64,000 bases of DNA. Source: Streptomyces durmitorensis (GTDB lineage: Bacteria; Actinomycetota; Actinomycetes; Streptomycetales; Streptomycetaceae). The notes below the pieces were generated by a model that was not told the origin of the DNA, made no database searches, and worked only from the letters and a program-made list of their open reading frames with translations. Location of the stretch: positions 62,001 to 126,000 of the forward strand of contig NZ_CP097290.1 of the NCBI RefSeq assembly GCF_023498005.1, read 5' to 3'. Of the stretch, positions 21,201 through 29,100 are shown one piece after another. Made by a program: the position numbers and the translations under genes. Every line of letters starts with the position of its first letter. Within the stretch, counting starts at the first letter, position 1.

Positions 21201-23168
21201 ACGCCGGACCAGATCCGCGCGAGCCGCCCGGTGGAGCACCTCTACCGGGTGGAGTTCCAGGCCGCGCCCCTGCCCACCGGGGCGGAGGCACCGGCCACCT
21301 GGGTCGTCGGCAGCGGAGACCGTCTCGCACAGGCGCTCGGCGCGCACCGGGTGGTCGATCTGGCCGCACTGGCCGCCGAGCTGGAGAACGCGGACGGACA
21401 TCCTTCCCGCCTCGTTCTGGATGTGACCGGCAAGGTACCGGGAGACAGCGCGCAGGCGGCACGGCAGCTGGCGGCGGACACGTTTGAGGCCTTGCGGCTG
21501 GCCCTGGACGATGCGCGTCTGGAGACCACCGAACTGGTCTGGGTCACCCGAGAGTCGGTCGTGGCCGTGCCGTCCGACGGCGTGCCCGACCTGGCGCAGG
21601 CACCTCTGTGGGGCATCCTCCGCGTCGCCCGCAACGAGCACCCCGAGCGGCCGATCCGCCTGGTCGATCTGAGCGCCGATGAATCCGACACGGACGTACT
21701 GGCCCGTGTGCTCGGTATCGAGGGCGAGCCGGAGCTCGTGGTCCGGCAAGGTGTTCCGTACGTGCCTCGCCTGGCCCGAGTCGGGCATGGGGACGGCGGT
21801 GAGACGGGCGCTGCGCGCTTCGATCTCGATGGCACGGTCCTGATCACCGGTGGCACCGGTGAGTTGGGCAGGCAGCTGGCCACCCACCTGGTTCGTGAGC
21901 ACGGCATCCGCCATCTGACGCTGACCTCGCGCCGGGGAGCCGATGCGCCTGGTGCCGAGGAGTTGGTCGCGGCTCTGACCGAGGCCGGGGCCGACACCGT
22001 TGACCTCCGGGCCTGCGACATCAGCGACCACCAGCAGACAGCCGCTCTCATCGGCGCGCTGGAACGCCCTCTCACCGGTGTCTTCCACCTGGCGGGGACT
22101 CTCGATGACGGTCTTATCACTGCCCAGACCCCTCAGCGTCTGGAGAAGGTACTTGCTCCCAAGGTCGATGGTGCCCTGCATCTCCACACGCTGACGGCCG
22201 ATCACGACCTGGCTGCCTTCGTACTGTTCTCCTCCGCCGCCGGTGTCCTTGGCGGTGCGGGGCAGAGCACGTATGCGGCGGCCAACACCTTCCTTGACGC
22301 GTTGGCCGAGCACCGTCACGCGCAGGGGAAGGTCGCCACCAGTCTCTCCTGGGGGCTGTGGCAGCAGGCGGGCATCGGCATGACCGCGCACCTCGGCGAC
22401 GCCGAGCTGGCCCGCATGCGCCGTCAGGGCGTCACTGCCCTCACCACCGAACAGGCCCTCCGCCTCCTCGACACCACCCTCACCACCGGCCACCCCCACA
22501 CCGTGCCCGTGAAGCTCGACCTGGGCGCGGTGCGCCGTGAGGCCGAGCGGAGCGGTGACATGCCCGCCCTCCTCCGCGGCTTGGTGCGGGCGAGGCAGCG
22601 CCGGGCCGGTGCGGCAGCGGCTCCGGGCGCACTGCGCGACCGGCTGGCCGCGCTGCCCGAGGAGGAGCGGCACGCATCGGTGATGGAGGTGGTGCGGCGC
22701 GAGGTCGCCGTCGTCCTGGGCATCGCGGATGGCGCGAGCGTCGGCGCCCAGCAAGTACTCAAGGATCTCGGCATCGACTCGGTGATGGCGGTCGAACTGC
22801 GCCGCCGTCTGTCGGCCGAGACCGGGGTGTCGCTGCCCGCGACCCTCGCCTTCGACTACCCCACCCCCACCGCCATCGCCGGACTCCTCCTCGGCAAGCT
22901 CGAACTGGGCGGCGCCGGTTCGGGGGCCTCGGCACCTCGCCTCACGAAGAACCAGATCGACGCACTCGTGGAACTGCTGCGTTCCGCGACGCCGGAACAG
23001 CTCGCAACGCAAGGCCTCGTCGCCAGCTTCGGCGACCTGCACACGGCGCTGTCGAAGACGGCTGCCGCCGAGCCCGGCGAACCCGACATGGACGCCGCGG
23101 ACGTCGCGGACGGCAGTCAAGAAGACCTTCTCGAATTCCTGGACCGCAAGTTTGGAGTGGGCAAGTGA
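12270..23168 (+). CDS. Type I PKS PksC: extension modules 3 and 4, both KS-AT-DH-KR-ACP
   Basis: 3632 residues; ATG at 12270 with AGAAAGG upstream. Module 3: KS Cys202; AT Ser657 with VDYASHH (His760), methylmalonyl type; DH His961; KR from 1422 with LDD and Tyr1563; ACP Ser1733. Module 4: KS Cys1965; AT Ser2414 with VDYASHH (His2517), methylmalonyl type; DH His2720; KR from 3194 with LDD and Tyr3335; ACP Ser3504. The DH motif reads HTVYNTPLLP in both, with Asn where Gly is usual; the catalytic His and Asp are present. Each module should add a methyl-branched E alkene. The two modules share long near-identical DNA with each other and with PksD module 5. The C-terminal tail (EDLLEFLDRKFG) resembles that of PksA. 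The stop overlaps the GTG start of PksD, so translation is probably coupled. Confidence 0.93.
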   Translation: MSTPPSDRMEAALPAIRLLQKRAADLEAQRTEPIAVVSMACRLPGGIGTPEAFWDLLSRGGDAVGGLPKRWESLGLYDPDPQSPGKSYAREGGFIEDIEGFDAEFFGISPREAQSMDPQQRIVLETAWEALERSGTRPSTLNESRTGVYLGTMGSDYDALTHYDLDALDGYMSSGNASSVLSGRVSYALGLQGPAVTVDTACSSSLVALHLAVSALRTRECGLALAGGVTVMSTPATFVEFSRLKGLSADGRCRSFSADANGVGWAEGAGIVVLKRLSDAERDGDRVLAVIRGSAVNQDGRSQGLTAPNGPSQQRVVQDALAAARLSPDDIDVIEAHGTGTSLGDPIEAGALAEVFGPTRTAERPLLLGSSKSNIGHAQAAAGVIGVIKTVLALQHDTLPKTLHADRPSPHIEWEDSGLELLQDARPWERGERARRAGISSFGLSGTNAHVVIEEAPAVEVAEAVEVPEVVEGPGLALPVVVSGRSEAALREQAGRWADWLESHGEVPLADVAATAALHRTHFDARAAVLAESVEQAAETLRLVAAGQADERAVTGTAGLGGKTVFVYPGQGSQWTGMGRDLLAQSQVFADTVDACDAALRPFTGWSVREVLTGEGGDHPPLDRVDVIQPALFAMGIALSALWRSRGVEPDAVIGHSQGEVVAAVVAGALTLEQGAQIVAQRSQAVRTCSGQGGMALIERPQAEVEEFIAPYGEALSIAAVNTATSTVVSGEAAALDQLVAELQGRDVYARKVNVDYASHHAQMDPLLPDLAAGFTNITPTRTDTAFYSTVTGELTEGTDLDGGYWCRNLRKTVRFDQALTRLLDDHHTTYIEISAHPVLSMPLTNAAAEHDGIVIGTLTRNHGSLAQLLRNLSLLHVQGHPTPWDQILPTPTGQVLLPTYAFQHEHFWLDPTHTPQDTTSLGLHASAHPWLGAATALANGEGHLLTGRLSPAQHPWLTDHTVYNTPLLPGTGLLDLAFAAAREVGAAGVGELTLTEPLVVRDAVRIQVVVGPELDGRRSLAVYSQSEDSLGGVWRRHATGDLVAVSPDDGSGSDALTQWPVAGAERVELDGYYDRFETQGLGYGPAFRGLRELWRDGDRAFGLVRLPEEAGPGEFGVHPALLDAALHVIAALRDGDDSVVLPFEWSGAELLAGGGTELRVEVELDRAASVARIRAVDTAGHPVLSVRELRLREVTSDQIRVAERVEHLYRVAFEPLRQAGADVATAGDDGADVLDGAVVLGDRSELGAALGLDTAADVDELLAGESVPGLVLVDATRSVAGESGATQVATAALTTLQSLLGEPRLASTALVWVTRRAVGDGVADLAHSPLWGLVRAAANEYSERSLRLVDLDAGVVDAELLEQAVAVEGEPEIVLRDGHILVARLTRTEQPEQPEQPGQPGQLDQPQAPRFDLDGTVLITGGTGELGRQLATHLVREHGIRHLTLTSRRGAEAPGAEELVAALTEAGADTVDLRACDISDHQQTAALIGALERPLTGVFHLAGTLDDGLITAQTPQRLEKVLAPKVDGALHLHTLTADHDLAAFVLFSSAAGIFGTAGQSTYAAANTFLDALAERRHAQGKVATSLSWGLWQQAGIGMTAHLGDTELAEIRRQGIGSLSEAEGLRLLHAALAQPHAHLAPVKLELAELQRSADRGGEVTPRFRGLVRPRLRQAGRAAARPSALRDRLAALSAAQRHQDLTRLVCDEAAIVLGVSDAAGLGPDQVLKDLGIDSVMAVELRRRLSAATDTALPATLAFDYPTPTAIAGLLLDKLDLTNAPQRTATPRRTRRAGADEPIAVVSMSCRLPGGINTPEDYWQLLVSGGDAVGGLPKRWESLGLYDADPEALGKSYAREGGFIDDVEGFDAEFFGITPREAQSMDPQQRIVLETVWEALERSGIRPETLAESRTGVYLGTMGSDYDNPHNHDYEALDGYLGTGNTSSVLSGRVSYTLGLQGPALTVDTACSSSLVATHLGVTALRNGECDTALAGGVTVMSTPALFVEFSRLKGMAADGRCKSFSADADGAGWAEGAGVLVLKRLSDAERDGDRVLAVIRGSAVNQDGRSQGLTAPNGPSQQRVVQDALAAARLSPDDIDAIEAHGTGTSLGDPIEAGALAEVFGPTRTAERPLLLGSSKSNIGHAQAAAGVAGVIKMILALQHGTLPKTLHADEPSSHIEWEDSGLELLQDARPWERGERTRRAGISSFGLSGTNAHLILEEAPAVETTQTVEGPGLALPVVVSGRSEAALREQAGRWADWLESHGEVPLADVAATAALHRTHFDTRAAVLASSADEAVAGLRAVAAGQADERAVTGTAVPGGKTVFVYPGQGSQWTGMGRDLLAQSQVFADTVDACDAALQPFTGWSVREVLVGEGGEHPPLDRVDVIQPALFAMGVALSALWRSRGVEPDAVIGHSQGEVVAAVVAGALTLEQGAQIVAQRSQAVRTCSGQGGMALIERPQAEVEEFIAPYGEALSIAAVNTATSTVISGEAEALDEIVARLTEDGVYARKVNVDYASHHAHMDPLLPGLEVGFTNITPTRTDTAFYSTVTGELTEGTDLDGGYWCRNLRKTVRFDQALTRLLDDHHTTYIEISAHPVLSMPLTNAAAEHDGIVIGTLTRNHGSLAQLLRNLSLLHVQGHPTPWEQILPTTSPTSQVLLPTYPFQHEHFWLESTSRGTNPGSLGLDASAHPWLGAATALANGEGHLLTGRLSPAQHPWLTDHTVYNTPLLPGTGLLELAWTAATETGAARVEELTLAEPLVLPEPGDNNSHIRLQVTVGAAEVDGRRPLSVHSRREDTQEEWTCHATGLLGADAVDAGLQGGGDAGGSGREFAELARWPVAGAEPLDVAAFYERYAAQGVGYGPAFRGVTELWHRQGSAFALVRLPDGLDGSAYGVHPALLDAAVQTLAAARDANAAAGTEPDQVLLPFEWSDAELHRAGASELRVRADWDQDTAEGSVWVVDATGSPLASARLRARAATPDQIRASRPVEHLYRVEFQAAPLPTGAEAPATWVVGSGDRLAQALGAHRVVDLAALAAELENADGHPSRLVLDVTGKVPGDSAQAARQLAADTFEALRLALDDARLETTELVWVTRESVVAVPSDGVPDLAQAPLWGILRVARNEHPERPIRLVDLSADESDTDVLARVLGIEGEPELVVRQGVPYVPRLARVGHGDGGETGAARFDLDGTVLITGGTGELGRQLATHLVREHGIRHLTLTSRRGADAPGAEELVAALTEAGADTVDLRACDISDHQQTAALIGALERPLTGVFHLAGTLDDGLITAQTPQRLEKVLAPKVDGALHLHTLTADHDLAAFVLFSSAAGVLGGAGQSTYAAANTFLDALAEHRHAQGKVATSLSWGLWQQAGIGMTAHLGDAELARMRRQGVTALTTEQALRLLDTTLTTGHPHTVPVKLDLGAVRREAERSGDMPALLRGLVRARQRRAGAAAAPGALRDRLAALPEEERHASVMEVVRREVAVVLGIADGASVGAQQVLKDLGIDSVMAVELRRRLSAETGVSLPATLAFDYPTPTAIAGLLLGKLELGGAGSGASAPRLTKNQIDALVELLRSATPEQLATQGLVASFGDLHTALSKTAAAEPGEPDMDAADVADGSQEDLLEFLDRKFGVGK
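13955..15195 (+). repeat. Internal repeat, AT-DH segment, copy in module 3
   Basis: From the start of the methylmalonyl AT through the DH N-terminus, the DNA is nearly identical to 19228-20600 and 24838-26215. Identity runs through many synonymous positions, so it reflects recent duplication or gene conversion as well as protein conservation. Confidence 0.8.
16437..16478 (+). repeat. Short tandem repeat coding a Gln-Pro-Glu/Gly linker in module 3
   Basis: Reiterated GAGCAGCCC/CAACCTGGG units code EQPEQPEQPGQPGQ, just before the NADPH-binding half of the KR. The same linker in modules 4 and 5 is a non-repetitive GHGDGGE-type stretch. Probably a slippage-prone flexible linker. Confidence 0.8.
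16498..17100 (+). repeat. Internal repeat, KR segment, copy in module 3
   Basis: The catalytic KR half is nearly identical in DNA to 21812-22510 and 27395-28095, including synonymous positions. It diverges at the 3' end, after the GMTAHLGD codons. Confidence 0.8.
19228..20600 (+). repeat. Internal repeat, AT-DH segment, copy in module 4
   Basis: Near-identical to 13955-15195 and, over a longer stretch that continues past the DH His region, to 24838-26215. Modules 4 and 5 are closer to each other here than to module 3. Confidence 0.8.
21812..22510 (+). repeat. Internal repeat, KR segment, copy in module 4
   Basis: Near-identical to 16498-17100 and 27395-28095. The match to module 5 continues to the codons for HTVPVKL, beyond the point where module 3 diverges. 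Confidence 0.8.
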
Positions 23169-26100
23169 GCGCTACCGACGTGCAGAAGCTCGAGACCTAT
23201 CTGCGACGTACGACGAACGCGCTGCTGCAGGCCGAGAACGACCTCGCCTCGGAGCGCGCCGCGAAGACGGAGCCGATCGCGGTGGTGTCGATGTCGTGCC
23301 GCCTGCCCGGTGGCATCAACACCCCTGAGGACTACTGGCAGTTGTTGGTCAGTGGCGGGGATGCGGTGGGGGGCCTGCCCAAGCGGTGGGAGAGCCTTGG
23401 CCTGTACGACGCGGACCCGGAGGCGGTCGGCAAGTCCTATGCCCGCGAGGGCGGTTTCATCGACGACATCGAGGGCTTCGACGCCGAGTTCTTCGGCATC
23501 TCCCCGCGTGAGGCGCAGTCGATGGACCCGCAGCAGCGGATCGTCCTGGAGACGGCATGGGAGGCACTGGAGCGCGCGGGCATCCGCCCCGAGACGCTCT
23601 CGGAGTCCCGCACCGGCGTCTACCTGGGCACGATGAGCTCCGACTACGGCAAGCAGACGGGCCTCGGCGACCTGGACGGGTACGTCAGTACGGGCAATGC
23701 GAGCAGTGTGGTGTCGGGCCGTGTCTCCTACGCGCTGGGCCTTCAGGGTCCGGCCGTCACGGTGGACACGGCGTGCTCGTCGTCGCTGGTCGCCACCCAC
23801 CTCGGCGTGACCGCGCTGCGCAACGGTGAGTGCGACACCGCCCTCGCCGGTGGCGTGACGGTCATGTCGACGCCCGCTCTCTTTGTGGAGTTCAGCCGCC
23901 TGAAGGGCATGGCCGCGGACGGCCGTTGCAAGAGCTTCTCCGCCGACGCCGATGGTGCCGGCTGGGCCGAGGGCGCGGGCGTACTGGTCCTGAAGCGGCT
24001 CTCGGATGCCGAGCGTGATGGTGACCGCGTGCTGGCCGTGATCCGGGGCAGCGCGGTCAATCAGGACGGCCGCAGCCAGGGCCTGACCGCCCCCAACGGC
24101 CCCTCGCAGCAGCGGGTGGTCCAGGACGCACTCACCGCCGCCCGCCTCACCCCCGACGACATCGACGCCATCGAGGCGCATGGCACCGGCACCAGCCTGG
24201 GCGACCCCATCGAGGCCGGAGCACTCGCCGAGGTCTTCGGCCCCACGCGTACGGCCGAACGGCCCCTGTTCCTGGGTTCGTCGAAGTCGAACATCGGCCA
24301 CGCCCAGGCGGCGGCCGGAGTCGCGGGCGTCATCAAGATGATCCTCGCTCTTCAGCACGGCACCCTGCCCAAGACGCTGCACGCCGATGAGCCCAGCTCT
24401 CACATCGAGTGGGAGGACTCGGGCCTGGAACTTCTCCAGGACGCCCGTCCCTGGGAGCGCGGCGAGCGGACTCGCCGGGCGGGTATCTCGTCGTTCGGTC
24501 TCAGCGGTACGAATGCGCATCTGATCCTGGAGGAAGCCCCCGCCGTCGAGACCACGCAGACGGAGGGCACGGACGCACCGCATCTCCCGGTGCCCATCCT
24601 CCTGTCGGGCCGGGACGAGACAGCCCTGCGCGCCCAGGCACAGCGCTGGGCCGACTGGCTGGAGAGCCAGCCCACCGTGTCACTGACGGATGTGGCCACC
24701 ACAGCCGCCCTGCACCGCACCCACTTCGATGCGCGTGCGGCGGTGCTGGCGGAGTCGGTGGAGCAGGCCGCAGAGACACTGCGGTTGGTTGCTGCGGGTC
24801 AGGCGGACGAGCGGGCCGTGACCGGCACGGCTGTGCCGGGCGGTAAGACGGTGTTCGTCTATCCCGGTCAGGGCAGTCAGTGGACCGGTATGGGCCGTGA
24901 CCTGCTGGCCCAGTCGCAGGTCTTTGCCGACACCGTTGACGCCTGCGACGCAGCGTTGAGGCCGTTCACTGGCTGGTCGGTGCGGGAGGTCCTCACCGGC
25001 GAGGGAGGAGATCATCCGCCGCTGGACCGGGTCGATGTCATCCAGCCCGCCCTGTTCGCCATGGGTGTTGCCCTGTCCGCGCTGTGGCGCTCACGCGGCA
25101 TCGAGCCCGATGCGGTCATCGGCCACTCGCAGGGCGAAGTGGTTGCGGCTGTGGTGGCTGGTGCGCTCACCCTGGAGCAGGGCGCGCAGATCGTCGCCCA
25201 GCGTTCCCAGGCGGTGCGCACCTGCTCCGGCCAGGGCGGCATGGCCCTCATCGAGCGCCCCCAGGCCGAAGTTGAGGAGTTCATCGCCCCCTACGGCGAA
25301 GCCCTCTCCATCGCCGCGGTCAACACCGCGACGTCCACGGTGGTCTCCGGCGAGGCCGCAGCACTGGACCAGCTGGTGGCCGAGCTGCAAGGGCGCGACG
25401 TCTATGCCCGCAAGGTCAATGTCGACTACGCCTCCCACCACGCCCACATGGACCCCCTGCTTCCCGGCCTTGAGGCGGGCTTCACCAACATCACCCCCAC
25501 CCGCACGGACACGGCGTTCTACTCCACGGTCACCGGGGATCTCACCGAGGGCACGGACCTTGATGGCGGCTACTGGTGCCGCAACCTGCGCAAGACCGTC
25601 CGCTTCGACCAGGCCCTGACCCGTCTCCTGGACGACCACCACACCACGTACATCGAGATCAGCGCCCACCCGGTGCTGTCGATGCCGCTGACCAATGCCG
25701 CTGCCGAGCATGACGGCATCGTCATCGGCACCCTCACCCGCAACCACGGGTCCCTGGCCCAGCTCCTGCGCAACCTCAGCCTCCTGCACGTCCAGGGCCA
25801 CCCCACCCCCTGGGAGCAGATCCTCCCCACCACCAGCCCCACCAGCCAGGTCCTCCTGCCCACCTACGCCTTCCAGCACGAACACTTCTGGACGGACCCC
25901 ACCCACACTCCTCAGGACACCACTTCCCTGGGCCTGAACGCTTCCGCGCATCCCTGGCTCGGTGCTGCGACCGCGCTGGCCAACGGTGAAGGCCATCTCC
26001 TCACCGGACGTCTCTCCCCTGCCCAGCACCCCTGGCTCACCGACCACACCGTCTACAACACCCCCCTCCTCCCCGGCACCGGACTACTGGAGCTGGCCTG

Positions 26101-29100
26101 GACCGCAGCCACCGAAACCGGCGCCGCACGAGTCGAGGAACTCACCCTCGCCGAACCCCTCGTACTCCCCGAACCCGGCGACAACAACGGCCACATACGC
26201 CTCCAGGTCACCGTCGGCGCGCCGGACGATTCGGGCCGGTGCGAGGTGGCCGTCTACAGCCAGCAGGAGGACGGTCAGGAGACCTGGACGTGCCACGCCA
26301 CCGGTGTCCTCGGGGGCGGTTCGGACGAGGACGGCTCTGATGCCGCCGCTTCCGGGGCGACGTCCGCGCTCGCGCAGTGGCCAGTGCCCGGAGCCGAGCG
26401 GATGGATCTGGACGGTCTGTACGACCGGTTGGCGGGGCAGGGTCTCGGGTACGGGCCCGCCTTCCAGGGGCTGCGGGAGCTGTGGCGCAAGGACGGCGCC
26501 GGATACGGCCTCGTACGTCTTCCCGAGGAGGTCGGGACGGGTGAGTTCGGCGTGCACCCGGCGCTGCTCGACGCCGCCCTGCACACCCTCACGGCGCTGC
26601 GCAGCACCGAAGAGGCGGTGATCCTGCCCTTCGAGTGGAGCGGTGCCGAACTCCGTTCGACCGGGCCCCGCGAGCTGCGGGTCCGGGTCGAGCTTGACGA
26701 TGCTCAGACGTCGGCGCGGGTGCTCGCAGCAGATCCGGCCGGAAACGTCGTGGTGTCGGGAACGCTGGCGCTGCGCGAGGCGACCCGCGAGCAGATTCGC
26801 AGCAGCCGGTCCGCCCGGCATCTGTACCGGGTCACGTTCACGCCTGCCCGCGCTCTGCGCGAAGTGCCGCACGACGATCTGTGGGTGCTGGGCGGGACGG
26901 GCGACCTCGCCCGCGCGCTGGGCGCCGAGGCCTTCCCGGACCTGGCGGCCGCGCTCGCCGGGCTCGGCGAGGACGAGCTGCCGCCCGCGCGGATCGTGGT
27001 GGACGCCACGGGCGCCGCGTCGGGCGGAGCCGTGGCGGACGCGGAGTCTGTGCGGCAGGCCGCAGCGACTGTCCTGACGCAGGTTCAGGACGTCGTCGCC
27101 GAGCCGCGGCTTTCCGGGACCGAGGTGGTCTGGGCAACTCGTGGCGCCGTGGGTGAGGCCGCGTACGACCTGACGCACGCACCGGTGTGGGGCGTGGTTC
27201 GCGCGGCCCGCGCGGAGTACACGGAGCGTTCCCTGCGTCTGGTGGATCTGGATGCCGGGGTGGCGGACGCGGAACTGCTGGAGCAGGCGGTCGCGGTCGA
27301 GGGGGAGCCCGAGATCGTGCTGCGCGACGGCCACGTCCTCGTCGCGCGCCTGGCGCGAGTCGGGCATGGGGACGGTGGTGAGGCGGGCGCTGCGCGCTTC
27401 GATCTCGATGGCACGGTCCTGATCACTGGTGGCACCGGTGAGTTGGGCCGGCAGCTGGCCACCCATCTGGTCCGTGAGCACGGCATCCGTCACCTGACGC
27501 TGACCTCGCGCCGGGGAGCCGAGGCTCCCGGTGTCGAGGAGTTGATCGCGGCTCTGACCGAGGCCGGGGCCGACACCGTCGACCTCCGGGCCTGCGACAT
27601 CAGCGACCACCAGCAGACAGCCACCCTCATCGGCGCGCTGGAACGTCCCCTCACCGGTGTCTTCCACCTGGCGGGCACTCTCGATGACGGTCTTATCACC
27701 GCCCAGACCCCTCAGCGTCTGGAGAAGGTTCTTGCTCCCAAGGTCGATGGTGCCCTGCATCTCCACACGCTGACGGCCGATCACGACCTGGCTGCCTTCG
27801 TGCTGTTCTCCTCCGCCGCGGGTGTTCTTGGCGGTGCGGGGCAGAGCACGTATGCGGCGGCCAACACCTTCCTTGACGCGTTGGCCGAACACCGTCACGC
27901 GCAGGGGAAGGTTGCCACCAGTCTCTCCTGGGGTCTGTGGCAGCAGGCGGGCATCGGCATGACCGCGCACCTCGGCGACGCCGAGCTGGCCCGCATGCGC
28001 CGGCAGGGCGTCACCGCCCTCACCACCGAACAGGCCCTGCACCTCCTCGACACCACCCTCACCACCGGCCACCCCCACACCGTGCCCGTGAAGCTCGAAC
28101 TCCCCTCATTGCAGCGGGACTTCGACCGTGACGGTGAGACGCAGCCGTTGCTGCGGTCGCTGTTGCGTGCCCCGCGCAGGCGGGCGTCCGGCACCGTCGA
28201 GGGCGGCACGCTGCGCGATCGGCTCGCACCGCTCTCCGACGAGGAGCGGGGCAAGGAGCTGACCGCTCTCGTACGCGGTGAGGCCGCCGTGGTGCTCGGC
28301 ATCGCGGACGGTTCGGGCCTCGGGGCGGACCAGGTCCTGAAGGATCTGGGCATCGACTCGCTGATGGCGGTCGAACTGCGCCGCCGTCTGTCGGCCGCGA
28401 CCGGGGTGTCGCTGCCCGCGACCCTCGCCTTCGACTACCCCACCCCCACCGCCATCGCCGGACTCCTGCTCGACAAGCTCGCACTCGGCGGCACCCCGAA
28501 GCAGGCCACCCCGCGCCGCACTCGCCGCGCAGGAGCGGACGAACCCATCGCGGTGGTGTCGATGTCCTGCCGCCTGCCCGGCGGCATCAGTACCCCCGAG
28601 GACTACTGGCAGCTGCTGGTCAGCGGCGGCGACGCCGTCGGCGCATTCCCGGGCCGCTGGGCCGGACTCGATCTGTACGACGCGGACCCGGAGGCGGTCG
28701 GCAAGTCCTACGCCCGCGAGGGCGGGTTCATCGATGACATCGAGGGCTTCGACGCCGAGTTCTTCGGGATCACGCCGCGTGAGGCGCAGTCGATGGACCC
28801 CCAGCAGCGGATCGTCCTGGAGACCGTGTGGGAGGCCCTGGAGCGCGCGGGCGTCCGCCCCGAGACGCTCTCGGAATCCCGCACCGGCGTCTACCTGGGC
28901 ACCATGGGCTCCGACTACGGGAATCTGCACAACCACGATCTGGACGGGCTCGACGGCTATCTGAGCACCGGCAACGCGAGCAGTGTCCTGTCCGGCCGGG
29001 TGTCGTACACCCTCGGTCTGCAGGGCCCCGCCCTGACCGTGGACACGGCGTGCTCGTCGTCGCTGGTCGCCACTCACCTCGGCGTGACCGCCCTGCGCAA